Positions 29,216 to 39,124 are shown, numbered from the stretch's first letter. The stretch is 64,000 nucleotides of DNA from Rhizobiaceae bacterium (GCA_023953775.1 JAMLJD010000013.1:1-64000), one strand, 5' to 3'. Numbers and translations are program-made. The notes: generated from the letters alone by a model not told the origin.

Positions 29216-30217
29216 CTACAGAGACCGCAACCATTCCAGCACCGTTTCGATGGTTTCCGGCCTTGTCACGACGCCGAGATGCGAGACCTCGGGCAGAACG
29301 CGATAGGTACCGCCGGACACATGCGCGGCGATCGTTTCCTCGTAGAGTTCGGCGCGAAAGGACTCATCGGCGTCGCCAGCGACGACCAGAAACGGGGCGC
29401 CCAGATGGGCGAGGTCGCCGCCATAGTCCGACCGCGGAGCGAAGGAGGTGTTCATACGGTAGGTGTAGGCGGTCGTCGCCGTATTGCCGAGGGGGCCGTC
29501 CAGAACGACGGCAGGCATCGCGAAACTGATCACCGGCAGGTGGTTCAGCGCGGTGATGCCGACCGCGTTCAGCATTGTGAGCCCGATGATGCGCCGGGTC
29601 GCCGGGCGTGCCCAGCCGCCGGAATTTTCCCTGGTCGTCGGCGCGTTGTACTTCAGGAACGGCGCCAGCAGGATATTGGCATCCGCGAGGTCGCCGTAGC
29701 GCCCACCGGCAAACCGGACGACGAAGCCGCCTCCGGACGAATGCCCGCCGAGGACGATCTGCGCGTCCGGCCGCTCCTTGCCGAGCAGGCCGATCAGGTC
29801 GGCAATGTCCTCCTCGAGCTGGCCGATATGGTCGACGTCGCCGCGCCGGACAGGATTTTTGCCATGGCCGCGCATGTCGGGGACGATGACGGTCGCGAGG
29901 CCCGCATCGGCGATCGCGGCCGCCATCGGGTGGAACTGCATGCCGTGCCAGGCCGAGCCATGGACCAGGATGACGAAACGGTCGGCGCCGCCCGTCGCGT
30001 CGTAGCGACGATAGGCGAGGGCCGTCCCGTCGCGGGCCGTGAACATGACCGGCCGCGGCAGCGATGCGTAGTCGGCTTCAAGCGCCTCGGCGAAGCCGAT
30101 GCCGCCATCACCGGGGTCGGGGTTTGCGGGCGGTCGCTGGGACATGACCAGGCCGACGGCCAAAAGAAGGTATATGGCGGCCGAAGCCGTCGCGAACATG
30201 ACGATCTTGAAAAGCAT
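29216..30217 (-). CDS. Membrane-anchored alpha/beta hydrolase
   Basis: A 333-residue hydrolase with one N-terminal hydrophobic anchor (MLFKIVMFATASAAIYLLLAVG). The catalytic frame is FVILVHGSAWHG (oxyanion), VPDMRGHGKNP, nucleophile elbow LGGHSSGGGFVVRF near residue 165, LVVAGDADESF (acid) and EVSHLGVV (His). The alpha/beta-hydrolase fold is certain, the substrate unknown; an esterase or lipase acting at the periplasmic face is inferred from the anchor. ATG at 30217 has GGGGGACC before it; a longer frame to 30319 overlaps hemH and is rejected. It lies 26 bp downstream of hemH on the same strand. Confidence 0.82.
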   Translation of the reverse strand: MLFKIVMFATASAAIYLLLAVGLVMSQRPPANPDPGDGGIGFAEALEADYASLPRPVMFTARDGTALAYRRYDATGGADRFVILVHGSAWHGMQFHPMAAAIADAGLATVIVPDMRGHGKNPVRRGDVDHIGQLEEDIADLIGLLGKERPDAQIVLGGHSSGGGFVVRFAGGRYGDLADANILLAPFLKYNAPTTRENSGGWARPATRRIIGLTMLNAVGITALNHLPVISFAMPAVVLDGPLGNTATTAYTYRMNTSFAPRSDYGGDLAHLGAPFLVVAGDADESFRAELYEETIAAHVSGGTYRVLPEVSHLGVVTRPETIETVLEWLRSL

Positions 30218-30243
30218 GGTCCCCCGCAGTCGTGCCGGCGCCT

Positions 30244-31308
30244 CTAAGCCCAGCCTGACAGTTCCCTTCGTGCGATGGTTTCGATCACCGCCATCCCCTC
30301 GGCGGTATCGTTGAGGCATGGAATATGGGTGAAATTCACGCCACCCGCGTGATGAAAGATCTCTTCGGCCTCACCGGCGATTTCTTCCAGCGTCTCGAGA
30401 CAGTCCGAAACGAAGCCGGGATTGAACACCGCGAGGGACTTCACGCCGTCGCGCGCCAGCTTTTCCACGGTCTTGTCGGTATAGGGCTGTAGCCATTCCT
30501 CCGGTCCGAAGCGCGACTGGAAGCAGGTGATCAGCTTCTCTTCGCTCCAGCCGAGGCATTCGCGCAGCAGCCGCGAGGTTTTCATGCAATGGCAATGGTA
30601 AGGATCGCCGTTGCGGAAATAGCTCTGCGGAATGCCGTGATAGGACGCGATCACCACCTCCGGCTCGAAATCGAGGCCGGCGAGGTGTGTCTCGATCGAG
30701 CGGGCGAGTGCTTCGACATAGACCGGCTCGTCCTGATAGGAGGGCACGGTTCGGATCGCGGGCATGAAACGAAGTTTCGAAAGTCCCTCGAAGAACTTGT
30801 CGTTCACGGTGGCGGTCGTCGTCGCCGAATATTGCGGATAGAGCGGAAACATCACGATGCGGTCGCAGCCGCGGGCGATCATGCCGTTCACCACGGACTC
30901 GATCGACGGGTTGCCGTAGCGCATCGCCCAGTCGACCAGGACGTCCGGCTTGTCGGCAAGCGCCTCGGCAAGCTTTTCGCCCTGCGCGCGCGTGAAGGTC
31001 CTCAGCGGCGATTCGTTACGCTCCGTGTTCCAGATCTTGGCATAGGCCGCGCCCGACTTCTTCGGGCGCGTGTTGAGGACGATGCCGTAGAGGATCGGGT
31101 ACCACAGCGCGCGCGGCCATTCGATGACGCGCTTGTCCGAGAGGAATTCGCGCAAATAGCGGCGCATCGGCGCATAGTCGGTCCCGTCCGGCGTTCCCAA
31201 GTTGACGAGCAGCATGCCCACCTTGCGTGGCGGCACGTCCGGGTGGCCGGCCGGCAGGGGACCGGTGGCAATTGCGCTTTGTCGATCGATCGTGGTCGTC
31301 AGGTCCAT
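30244..31308 (-). CDS. hemH: Ferrochelatase
   Basis: A 354-residue enzyme inserting Fe2+ into protoporphyrin IX, the last step of protoheme synthesis. It has the opening VGMLLVNLGTPDGTDYAPMRRYLREFLSD, PLYPQYSATTTATVND, the active-site His in VVIASYHGIPQSYFRNGDPYHCHC, the CQSRFGPEEWLQPYTD segment (metal-side Glu) and a C-terminal VNFTHIPCLND. The double His-Cys run (YHCHC) is normal for proteobacterial forms. ATG at 31308 is preceded by GGAGCAGTTCTC. As I recall, the S. meliloti hemH is likewise next to a nucleotidase gene. Confidence 0.95.
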   Translation of the reverse strand: MDLTTTIDRQSAIATGPLPAGHPDVPPRKVGMLLVNLGTPDGTDYAPMRRYLREFLSDKRVIEWPRALWYPILYGIVLNTRPKKSGAAYAKIWNTERNESPLRTFTRAQGEKLAEALADKPDVLVDWAMRYGNPSIESVVNGMIARGCDRIVMFPLYPQYSATTTATVNDKFFEGLSKLRFMPAIRTVPSYQDEPVYVEALARSIETHLAGLDFEPEVVIASYHGIPQSYFRNGDPYHCHCMKTSRLLRECLGWSEEKLITCFQSRFGPEEWLQPYTDKTVEKLARDGVKSLAVFNPGFVSDCLETLEEIAGEAEEIFHHAGGVNFTHIPCLNDTAEGMAVIETIARRELSGWA

Positions 31309-31390
31309 GAGAACTGCTCCTTCGGCGAGCGCAAAACTAATCCGCGGATCGGTGCAATCAATGCCGCGTCTGGCCGCAGGGAAGAAACAA

Positions 31391-31425
31391 AAAAGCCGCC
31401 CGGACACTCCGGGCGGCTCGATTGT
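31391..31425 (-). terminator. Intrinsic terminator after the 5'-nucleotidase gene
   Basis: On the minus strand AGCCGCCCGGA/TCCGGGCGGCT (31394-31418) with a 3-base loop is followed by TTTTTTGTTTC. It directly follows the nucleotidase stop and separates it from hemH. Confidence 0.9.
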
Positions 31426-31440
31426 CAGGCAGGATGCGGA

Positions 31441-33354
31441 TCAGGCCGCGGCGGGGATGACGATTTCGGTCCCGACCTCGAGATCGTTCGGGTCCACGCC
31501 GGGGTTGGCCTCCTGGATCTTCGTCCAGAGCTTCGGATCGCCGAGATATTCGCGCGCCAGCTCCCAATAGGTGTCGCCGCGCTTGATGACGTGCTTCTTC
31601 ATGCCGTCATCTTCCTTCGGCGCCATCGCGTCGTCCTTTGGCTCCTCTTCCTTGGGAGCCATGGCGTCGTCCTTGGGCTCTTCCTCCTTCGGCATCGCCT
31701 CGTCGGTCTTCGGCATGTCCTCCTTGGGAGCCGCGGCCATTTCAGGCTCGGCCTTGGAGATGCGTCCGTCGGTGTAGGGCGCGTAGGGCTTGTTCTCGGC
31801 GAGGTAGTCGGCGACCACCTGCTCGAGGCCCGGGCCGTAGTCATAGGCGTTCTGAGCGTTCTTCGCGAACAGCGCGTAGCCGTCGCCGCCGGCGCGCATG
31901 AAGTTGTTGGTTGCGATCGTGTAGGTCTTGGCCTCGTCGATCGGCGTCCAGTTGTCGCCGTCGCGCACCTCTACCGACTTGATGCGCCCTTCATTCGCCG
32001 CCACCGAGGGGTCGAAGGTGTAGCGCAGGCCGGAAACCTGCGGGAAGCGGCCGCCGCCATCCTCGATCTGGCTGACGCCGCTTTCGAGCGAGGCGACGAC
32101 ATCCTTGCCGGTCAGCTGGAAGGTGGCAAGCGTGTTCTGGAAAGGCAGGACCTCCAGAACCTCGCCCATGGTGACTTCGCCCTGATCGATCGAAGCGCGC
32201 AGGCCGCCGCCATTCGTGATGGCGAATTCAACGCCCTGGCCCTTGACCCGTGCCAGCATCGCGTCGGTGACGAGATTGCCCATCTGGCACTCGCCGGCGC
32301 GGCAGGTGTCGCGGCTGCCATCGATCGCACCCGAGGATTCGGAAACGACCTGCTTCTTCAGTTCCTCGATCGGCGCGCCGAGTTCCTTGACCCGGGCAAC
32401 GACCTGTTCGTCCGGCGTTACCGAGGCGTCGAGAAGCTTGGGTTCGCCGCTCGCCTCGATCGGCTTGCCGGCGTCGTCCCATACGACCTTCACGTCGCCG
32501 AGATATTTCGAGTAGGACGCGGCCTGGACGACCGGCACCTTGTAGCCGTCCGGATTGTCGACCATCGTCGGGTACGGGCCGGCTGCTCCTTCGACCGAGT
32601 TGGACAGGAGCGTGTGCGAGTGGCCGCCGACCACCACGTCGACGCCCGGGATCTTGGCAATCGCCTCAAGGTCGCGCGGATAGCCGACATGGGTCAGCGC
32701 GATGACCTTGTTGACGCCCTCGGCGGTGACGGCGTCGACGGCCGCCTTGATCGTCGCGGTGTCGATGCCGATCAGGATGTTGTCGCCCGGCGAGGACAGT
32801 TCCGCGGTGTCGTTGGCGACGGCGCCGATGACGGCGATCTTCTCACCGCCGACATCGAGGATCGTGTAGGGCTTCACCTTGTCGCCCAGCTTGGAGCTGT
32901 AGCCGGCGAGCACGTTGGAGCCGAGAACCGGGAACTCGACCTTGTCGAGGAAGGTGGCGAGGCCGTCCTCGCCGTCGTCGAACTCGTGGTTGCCGACGGT
33001 CATCACGTCGGTCTTCATCAGGTTCAGGAATTCCGCTTCCACCGCGCCCTTGTAGGTCGTGTAGAACAGCGAACCCTGGAAATTGTCACCGGCGTTCAGG
33101 AACACCACGTTCTGGCCGTTCATGGCCTCGCGCGCGTCGCGGACCGCGGTTACGAGCCGGGCCGCGCCGCCGAAGCACTTGCCCTCGGTTTCATCGTCGG
33201 CCGAGCAGGTCGAATCATATTTGCTGATCGACTCGATGCGGCTGTGCCAGTCGTTGATGTGGAGAATGTTCAAGGTGTAGTCGGCAAAAGAGGCCGATGC
33301 CGACATCGCCAGCACCGAGGCCGACAGTGCCGCCACATATGCGAGGTTCTTCAT
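31441..33354 (-). CDS. Periplasmic 5'-nucleotidase / metallophosphoesterase with C-terminal LysM
   Basis: A 637-residue secreted UshA-like enzyme. After the signal peptide (MKNLAYVAALSASVLAMSASASFA) the metallophosphatase domain has ILHINDWHSRIE, LNAGDNFQG, VGNHEFDDG and VVVGGHSHTLL. The 5'-nucleotidase C-terminal domain has FAITNGGGLRASIDQGEVT, AGGDGYALF and ends near 530. A linker holds near-repeats of KEEEPKDDAMAP, and the end is a LysM domain (VIKRGDTYWELAREYLGDPKLW...VDPNDLEVGTEIVIP) that should tie the enzyme to peptidoglycan. It degrades external nucleotides or UDP-sugars. ATG at 33354 gives the signal peptide. Confidence 0.9.
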   Translation of the reverse strand: MKNLAYVAALSASVLAMSASASFADYTLNILHINDWHSRIESISKYDSTCSADDETEGKCFGGAARLVTAVRDAREAMNGQNVVFLNAGDNFQGSLFYTTYKGAVEAEFLNLMKTDVMTVGNHEFDDGEDGLATFLDKVEFPVLGSNVLAGYSSKLGDKVKPYTILDVGGEKIAVIGAVANDTAELSSPGDNILIGIDTATIKAAVDAVTAEGVNKVIALTHVGYPRDLEAIAKIPGVDVVVGGHSHTLLSNSVEGAAGPYPTMVDNPDGYKVPVVQAASYSKYLGDVKVVWDDAGKPIEASGEPKLLDASVTPDEQVVARVKELGAPIEELKKQVVSESSGAIDGSRDTCRAGECQMGNLVTDAMLARVKGQGVEFAITNGGGLRASIDQGEVTMGEVLEVLPFQNTLATFQLTGKDVVASLESGVSQIEDGGGRFPQVSGLRYTFDPSVAANEGRIKSVEVRDGDNWTPIDEAKTYTIATNNFMRAGGDGYALFAKNAQNAYDYGPGLEQVVADYLAENKPYAPYTDGRISKAEPEMAAAPKEDMPKTDEAMPKEEEPKDDAMAPKEEEPKDDAMAPKEDDGMKKHVIKRGDTYWELAREYLGDPKLWTKIQEANPGVDPNDLEVGTEIVIPAAA

Positions 33355-33483
33355 GGTTGATCTCCCGGTTCGCCTGCCGGAGGCCATACCGCACCCCCGT
33401 GTCAGTTTTCTATCAATCGTCCCCAAGGCATGTTTTCACCGCCTCGCGGCCTATGCAAGGAGTTTCGGCCTTCGACAGGAGGT

Positions 33484-34737
33484 TCAGGCGTCGTAGCCGC
33501 GCTCGTCGGAAATGACCTTGCCGTCGTTCGGCAGGCTTCCCGCCTCGGCCAGGACGACGTCGCCGCCGAGCTTGGTGACGTCGCGCATCGCGGCCGCGAT
33601 CGCCGCGGCGTCAGGCCGGGCGTCGGCCGCCGGCTCGACGTGAAGCGTCATGGCGTCGCGTTCGCTTTGCCGCGAAACGACCAGCCGCGCCCTGCCGACC
33701 GCCGGGTTGCGCCGGACGATCTCGGCGATCTGCACCGGATCGACGAACATGCCCTTGATCTTGGTGCGCTGGTCGGCGCGACCCATCCAGCCCCGGATGC
33801 GCATGTTGGTGCGGCCGCAAGGGCTCGGCTCGGGCAGCACGGCCGACAGGTCTCCGGTGCCGAGCCTGACCAGCGGGTAGGCGAGGTTGAAGCTGGTAAT
33901 GACGATCTCGCCGACTTCGCCTGGTGCGACGGGGTCGCCGGTGCCCGGGCGGACGATCTCGACGACAAGGTCTTCATTGACCACCATGCCGGGATGCGGG
34001 CTGCCGGAATCGTCGGTGGTTTCGAACGCGATGATGCCGAACTCCGCCGTCGCGAAGCACTGCAGGACGTTGACGCCGCGCCCGGCATATTCGGCGCGCA
34101 GGCTTGGAAACAGCGCGCCGCCGGAGACGAGGCCGAGCCGGAAGGAGGAGAGGTCCTTGCCGGTCTCGGCGGCCTTGTCGAGCATGACCTTGAGAAAATC
34201 GGGCGTGCCGCAATAGACCGCCGGACGGATCGCGGCGGCTGCCTCGACCTGCATCTCGGTGTTGCCGACGCCGCCGGGAAATACGGTGCAGCCGGCGGCG
34301 CGCGCGCCCTCGTCAAGGATGAAGCCGCCGGGCGTCAGATGATAGGAAAAAGCATTGTGGACGATGTCTCCGCGCCGGATCCCGGCGGCGTGGAAGGCTC
34401 GCGCGGCCTGCCAGGGATCGTGGCCGAAGCCCTGCGGCTCGAAGATCGGCCCGGGGGACATGAAGACGCGGCCGCCGGCCAGTGCTGCGGGATTGGCGAA
34501 GCCGCCGAAGGGCGGATCCTCGGCCTGCATCTCGAGCAGCCGGCTCTTGCGCAGGACGGGAAGCCGCGCAAGCGCGTCGCGGCTGTCAACACTCGACGGG
34601 TCGATGCCGTCGAGCCAGCGGGCAAGGCCTGGCGCAACCTTCATCGCCTCATCGAGAAAGGCGGGCAGCCGGGCGAACAGATCGCTCTCCCGCGCCGCCG
34701 GATCACGGGTTTCCAGTTCGTCGAAATGCGCGCTCAT
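33484..34737 (-). CDS. PaaK-like AMP-binding acyl-CoA ligase, atypical P-loop
   Basis: A 417-residue member of the phenylacetate-CoA ligase branch of adenylate-forming enzymes. It keeps LPVLRKSRLLEMQ, the core SGGALFPSLRAEY, YGCxE-like CFATAEFGIIAFE, RLGTGDLS and the C-terminal GRADQRTKIKGMFVDPVQI hinge. The usual Ser/Thr/Gly-rich ATP loop (SSGTTG-like) is replaced by FMSPGPIFEPQGFG. A SPGPI version seems familiar from rhizobial homologs, so it may define a subfamily with its own substrate. The catalytic lysine near the C terminus could be K in NDGKVISD. Substrate unknown. Confidence 0.75.
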   Translation of the reverse strand: MSAHFDELETRDPAARESDLFARLPAFLDEAMKVAPGLARWLDGIDPSSVDSRDALARLPVLRKSRLLEMQAEDPPFGGFANPAALAGGRVFMSPGPIFEPQGFGHDPWQAARAFHAAGIRRGDIVHNAFSYHLTPGGFILDEGARAAGCTVFPGGVGNTEMQVEAAAAIRPAVYCGTPDFLKVMLDKAAETGKDLSSFRLGLVSGGALFPSLRAEYAGRGVNVLQCFATAEFGIIAFETTDDSGSPHPGMVVNEDLVVEIVRPGTGDPVAPGEVGEIVITSFNLAYPLVRLGTGDLSAVLPEPSPCGRTNMRIRGWMGRADQRTKIKGMFVDPVQIAEIVRRNPAVGRARLVVSRQSERDAMTLHVEPAADARPDAAAIAAAMRDVTKLGGDVVLAEAGSLPNDGKVISDERGYDA

Positions 34738-34831
34738 CGTCCCTCCCGCCAGTTCGGAAGGGTTATTGCAATCGCGGGCACCGCGCGCAAGGGACCCGGG
34801 CAGGAAGCGGCCAACGCCGCTTCCCGGAACG

Positions 34832-35218
34832 TCAGGAAATGCCCGTGTTGCGCCGCGTCAGCACGAATTGCTGGCCGGACGAACTCGTGCAGTTCATCTG
34901 CGAGGGCGATACCAGGGCGCAATTGACCGCCGAGGTGGTCTGCCGGATCAGCGAGGTGAGCGAGATCTCGACCGTGCGCTGGTCGCGGAATCGATAGGAA
35001 CCCTCGGCCAGCCGGTTGCCGGTATCGGTCGCCACTGTCTCGAACACGCCGCCGTTGAAGCGCGATATCGCGACGCCGTCGGCGCTGATCCACTCGCCCT
35101 CGACGCCGGTCTGCTGGATCGGCGCGGTGCGCGGACGCATCATGCCTGTCTGGCAGGCCGAAAGCGCCAGTGCCGCTGCGATTGCCGCGAATGCGACCGG
35201 TTTTCCAGCGAAGCTCAT
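34832..35218 (-). CDS. omp10: Omp10-type outer-membrane lipoprotein
   Basis: A 128-residue lipoprotein. Signal peptide MSFAGKPVAFAAIAAALA ends in the lipobox LSAC at residues 19-22. The mature part has VEGEWISADGVAISRFNGGVFETVATDTGNRLAEGSYRF and NCALVSPSQMNCTSSSGQQFVLTRR, closely like Brucella Omp10, a small immunogenic lipoprotein with a lipocalin/inhibitor-like fold. It is conserved across Hyphomicrobiales; its molecular role is not known. ATG at 35218 is the only start giving the lipobox. It follows the homospermidine synthase gene on the same strand. Confidence 0.88.
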   Translation of the reverse strand: MSFAGKPVAFAAIAAALALSACQTGMMRPRTAPIQQTGVEGEWISADGVAISRFNGGVFETVATDTGNRLAEGSYRFRDQRTVEISLTSLIRQTTSAVNCALVSPSQMNCTSSSGQQFVLTRRNTGIS

Positions 35219-35298
35219 GCCGAATTTCCTCTCATTCCCTCGCAATAGACCTCCTTCGCTCGATTTGTCGGCGAAAGCAAGGCGGCGGTGCGCCGTGA

Positions 35299-36747
35299 TC
35301 AGCGTACCAGAACGTTGCGAAACTGCCATGGTTCCTTGCGGTCGATATCCTCCGGGAAAAGCCCCGGTCGGCCGGCCAGCGGCGTCCAATCGGTGTAGTA
35401 GCCCCTGACCGGGCCGAGATAGGGAAGCTGGACGTCGAGGCAGCGCCGGTAGTCCATCTCGTCGGCCTCGACGATGCCGGCCTCGGGGTTCTCCAGCGCC
35501 CAGACCATTCCGGCGAGCACGGCGGACGTCACCTGCAGGCCGGTGGCGTTCTGATAGGGGGCGAGTTCCCGCGTCTCTTCCACCGTCAGCTGCGATCCGT
35601 ACCAGTAGGCGTTCTTCTTGTGGCCGTAGAGCAGCACGCCGAGCTCGTCGGCGCCGTCGACCAGCTCGTTCTCGTCGAGGACGTGCTGCTTGGGCTGCGC
35701 CTTTCCGCCGGACCCGAACATCTCGTGCAGCGACAGCACCGCATCGTTGCAGGGGTGGTAGGCGTAGTGGCAGGTCGGGCGGTACGTCACCTTGCCCTTC
35801 TTGTCGCGCACGGTGAAGAAGTCGGCGATCGAGATCGCCTCGTTGTGGGTGACGAGGAAGCCATACTGCGCGCCCGGCGTGGGGCACCAGGTGCGGACGC
35901 GGGTGTTGGCGCCCGGCTGTTCGAGATAGATCGCGGCCTTCGAGCCCTTCTTGTGCTTGCGGGCGTTCTTCGGGGTCCATTTCTCGTGTGTGCCCCAGCC
36001 GAGTTCGGCCGGCTGCAAGCCTTCCGAGATGAAGCCCTCGACGGACCAGGTGTTCCAGAAGACGTTCATCGGCTTCGGGTTCCGGGTGCGCTGGGTATCG
36101 CGCTCGGCGATATGGATGCCCTTGACGCCGGCCTTCTTCATAAGCGCCGCCCAGCCCGCGCGGTCGTCCTGCGCCGGCTCCTCGTATTTCAGGCCGAGGT
36201 CGTTGGCGAGGTTGACGAGCGCCTGCTTGACGAACCACGACACCATTCCCGGATTGGCGCCGCAGCAGGAGACGGCGGTCGTGCCGCCGGGATTCTTGCG
36301 GATCTCCTCGCGAACGGTCTCGCGCAGCGCGTAGTTGGTACGCGCGTCGTTGCCGGCTTTGGTGTCGAAATAGAAGCCGAGCCAGGGTTCGACGACGGTG
36401 TCGACGTAAAGGACGCCGAGCTTGCGGCACAGCTTCATCAGTTCCAGCGACGAGGTGTCGACCGACAGGTTGACGCAGAAGCCCTGGCCGCCGCCCTCGG
36501 TCAGAAGCGGCGTGAGCAGCTTCTTGTAGTTGGCCTTTGTCACCGCGTCCTGGACGAAGCGGATGCCGCGCTCGTCGAGCAGCTTGCGGTCGGTGTCGCG
36601 CGGATCGATGACGACCATCCGCGACTTGTCGAACTTGAAGTGACGCTCCAGGAGCGGCAGCGTGCCCCGGCCGATCGAGCCGAAGCCGATCATGACGACG
36701 GGGCCGGTGATTTCGCCGTGGACCGGCCATTTCTGCTTGCTGCTCAT
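35299..36747 (-). CDS. hss: Homospermidine synthase
   Basis: A 482-residue NAD-dependent enzyme condensing two putrescines (or putrescine and spermidine) to sym-homospermidine, the signature polyamine of many rhizobia. The Rossmann start VVMIGFGSIGRGTLPLLERHF is at residues ~17-37. Further marks are VVIDPRDTD, VNLSVDTSSLELMKLC, VDTVVEPW, CCGANPGMVSWFVKQAL, NVFWNTWSVEGFISEG, AQYGFLVTHNEAISIADFF and YWYGSQLTVEETR. ATG at 36747 follows AAGGAG at a 10-base distance; an upstream TTG is less likely. It is divergent from ilvD across 188 bp. Confidence 0.95.
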   Translation of the reverse strand: MSSKQKWPVHGEITGPVVMIGFGSIGRGTLPLLERHFKFDKSRMVVIDPRDTDRKLLDERGIRFVQDAVTKANYKKLLTPLLTEGGGQGFCVNLSVDTSSLELMKLCRKLGVLYVDTVVEPWLGFYFDTKAGNDARTNYALRETVREEIRKNPGGTTAVSCCGANPGMVSWFVKQALVNLANDLGLKYEEPAQDDRAGWAALMKKAGVKGIHIAERDTQRTRNPKPMNVFWNTWSVEGFISEGLQPAELGWGTHEKWTPKNARKHKKGSKAAIYLEQPGANTRVRTWCPTPGAQYGFLVTHNEAISIADFFTVRDKKGKVTYRPTCHYAYHPCNDAVLSLHEMFGSGGKAQPKQHVLDENELVDGADELGVLLYGHKKNAYWYGSQLTVEETRELAPYQNATGLQVTSAVLAGMVWALENPEAGIVEADEMDYRRCLDVQLPYLGPVRGYYTDWTPLAGRPGLFPEDIDRKEPWQFRNVLVR

Positions 36748-36935
36748 TGCCAAACAACTCCTTGAGGGCGAAGATGGTTTCCGTTCGGGCGCTGCCTAAA
36801 CCATACTCGGCCGTCACAATAAAGCGGAAATGCCGCGGGATCGACCGCCGGATCGGTACGTCCGGAGGCCAACGGGGTTTTCGCGACCGCCAAGACGCGC
36901 TATTTGCGTGACCGCGACATTCAAGGATCAAGACC

Positions 36936-38771
36936 ATGCCCGCCTACCGTTCACGCACCTCCACCCACGGCCGCAACATGGCCGGCGCCCGCGGCCTGTG
37001 GCGCGCCACCGGCATGAAGGACGGCGATTTCGGCAAGCCGATCATCGCGGTCGTGAACTCGTTCACGCAGTTCGTGCCCGGTCACGTGCACCTGAAGGAT
37101 CTCGGCCAGCTCGTTGCGCGCGAGATCGAGGCCGCCGGCGGCGTGGCAAAGGAGTTCAACACGATCGCCGTCGACGACGGCATTGCGATGGGCCATGACG
37201 GCATGCTCTACTCGCTGCCGTCGCGCGAGATCATCGCGGATTCGGTCGAGTACATGGTCAATGCGCATTGCGCCGACGCCATGGTCTGCATCTCCAATTG
37301 CGACAAGATCACGCCCGGCATGCTCAATGCCGCAATGCGGCTCAACATCCCGGTCGTATTCGTCTCCGGCGGCCCGATGGAAGCCGGCAAGGTCGTGCTG
37401 AAGGGCAAGAAGGTGTCGCTCGACCTGATCGACGCGATGGTCGCGGCAGCCGACGACAGCGTGGCGGACGAAGACGTGCAGGTGATCGAACGTTCCGCGT
37501 GCCCGACCTGCGGGTCGTGCTCGGGCATGTTCACGGCCAACTCGATGAACTGCCTGACCGAGGCGCTCGGCCTGTCGCTGCCCGGAAACGGGTCGACGCT
37601 CGCCACCCATGCCGACCGCCGGCGCCTGTTCGTCGAAGCCGGCCATCTGGTCGTCGATTTGTGCCAACGCTATTACGAGCAGAACGACGAGAGCGTGCTG
37701 CCGCGTTCGATCGCCAACAAGCAGGCGTTCGAGAACGCAATGTCGCTCGACATCGCGATGGGCGGATCGACCAACACGGTGCTCCACATCCTCGCCGCGG
37801 CCTATGAGGGCGGGATCGACTTCACGATGGACGACATCGACCGCCTGTCGCGCAACGTGCCGTGCCTGTCCAAGGTCGCGCCGGCGAAGAACGACGTCCA
37901 CATGGAGGACGTCCACCGTGCCGGCGGCATCATGCGCATCCTCGGCGAACTCGATCGCGGCGGTCTCATCCGGCGCGACAGCCCGACCGTTCATGCAGCC
38001 TCCATCGGTGATGCAATCGATCGCTGGGACATCACCCGCACGAACAGCGAGACCGTCAAGACGTTCTTCCGCGCGGCTCCCGGCGGCGTTCCGACACAGA
38101 CCGCATTCAGCCAGGAAGAGCGCTGGGACGATCTCGATACCGACGGCGAGAAGGGCGTGATCCGTTCGGTCGAACACCCCTTCTCCAAGGATGGCGGGCT
38201 CGCCGTGCTCAAGGGCAACATTGCGCTCGACGGCTGCGTGGTGAAGACGGCGGGCGTCGACGAGTCGATCCTCACATTCACCGGTCCGGCCAAGGTGTTC
38301 GAAAGCCAGGACGCGGCGGTGAAGGCCATTCTCGGCAACGAGATCGTGGCGGGCGACGTCGTGGTGATCCGCTACGAGGGCCCGAAGGGTGGACCCGGCA
38401 TGCAGGAGATGCTCTATCCGACCAGCTACCTGAAATCGAAGGGGCTGGGCAAGGCCTGCGCGCTCGTCACCGACGGCCGGTTCTCCGGCGGAACGTCAGG
38501 GCTGTCGATCGGCCATGTTTCTCCCGAGGCCGCGAGCGGCGGAATGATCGGGCTGGTGCGCGACGGCGACACGATCGAGATCGATATCCCGAACCGTACG
38601 ATCAACCTCGCCGTGTCGGACGCCGAACTCGGGCGCCGCAGGGCCGAGCAGGACGGGAAGGGCTGGAAGCCGGCGGGGCCGCGCAAGCGCAACGTGACGA
38701 CCGCGCTGAAGGCCTATGCCGCCTTCGCCGCGAGCGCCGACAAGGGCGCGGTGAGGATATTGCCGGAGTAG
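36936..38771 (+). CDS. ilvD: Dihydroxy-acid dehydratase
   Basis: A 611-residue Fe-S dehydratase making the 2-keto acids of valine, isoleucine and pantothenate synthesis. The opening [23 protein letters not shown] is that of the IlvD family. Cluster cysteines are seen in [13 protein letters not shown] near 122 and [17 protein letters not shown] near 195. [28 protein letters not shown], and the active-site serine region [22 protein letters not shown] near 515 follow. AAGGATCAAGACC precedes ATG 36936. Length is standard (about 612). It appears monocistronic. Confidence 0.96.
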   Translation: MPAYRSRTSTHGRNMAGARGLWRATGMKDGDFGKPIIAVVNSFTQFVPGHVHLKDLGQLVAREIEAAGGVAKEFNTIAVDDGIAMGHDGMLYSLPSREIIADSVEYMVNAHCADAMVCISNCDKITPGMLNAAMRLNIPVVFVSGGPMEAGKVVLKGKKVSLDLIDAMVAAADDSVADEDVQVIERSACPTCGSCSGMFTANSMNCLTEALGLSLPGNGSTLATHADRRRLFVEAGHLVVDLCQRYYEQNDESVLPRSIANKQAFENAMSLDIAMGGSTNTVLHILAAAYEGGIDFTMDDIDRLSRNVPCLSKVAPAKNDVHMEDVHRAGGIMRILGELDRGGLIRRDSPTVHAASIGDAIDRWDITRTNSETVKTFFRAAPGGVPTQTAFSQEERWDDLDTDGEKGVIRSVEHPFSKDGGLAVLKGNIALDGCVVKTAGVDESILTFTGPAKVFESQDAAVKAILGNEIVAGDVVVIRYEGPKGGPGMQEMLYPTSYLKSKGLGKACALVTDGRFSGGTSGLSIGHVSPEAASGGMIGLVRDGDTIEIDIPNRTINLAVSDAELGRRRAEQDGKGWKPAGPRKRNVTTALKAYAAFAASADKGAVRILPE

Positions 38772-38833
38772 ACCCCGGAGCGGGCGGTGCGGGTTCGTGC
38801 CGTCTTCCGGACAAAGCCTTACGGAGTTGCGAG

Positions 38834-39124
38834 ATGGACGAGGCGAGCGGCTGGCGCGAGATGGCGACCGCGCCGAGAGACGGCACGCGCATCCTGGTGA
38901 CTGTGCGCAACTCCGAACAGGGGCCGGCCGAAGTCGATGTGGCGCACTGGGCCCGTGCCGACCAGTTCGGCATCGAGGGCTGGCGCTCGGCGGATTCCCA
39001 CCCCGGCCAGATCATCGGCTATGCCGAACCCGAGTTGAAGTGCTGGATGCCTTTGCCGAAGGCGGGCGAGGCGGCACCATCGCCGTGGGAAGAGGGCCAG
39101 GAGCTTTTCGGGTCCGGGATCTGA
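38834..39124 (+). CDS. Small DUF551-like protein
   Basis: A 96-residue soluble protein. It begins SGWREMATAPRDGTRILVTVRN and has CWMPLP late, the W-xx-m-x-TAPRDGT...CWMPLP frame of DUF551-like proteins found in phages and bacterial chromosomes. Function unknown. GAGTTGCGAG precedes ATG 38834. It may be read through from ilvD (62 bp gap). Confidence 0.65.
   Translation: MDEASGWREMATAPRDGTRILVTVRNSEQGPAEVDVAHWARADQFGIEGWRSADSHPGQIIGYAEPELKCWMPLPKAGEAAPSPWEEGQELFGSGI

Noticed and set aside
30220..30319. N-terminal extension of the anchored hydrolase into hemH
   Set aside because: It is basic, unlike the family, and would overlap hemH by 76 bp; the ATG at 30217 has a good ribosome site and a membrane anchor.
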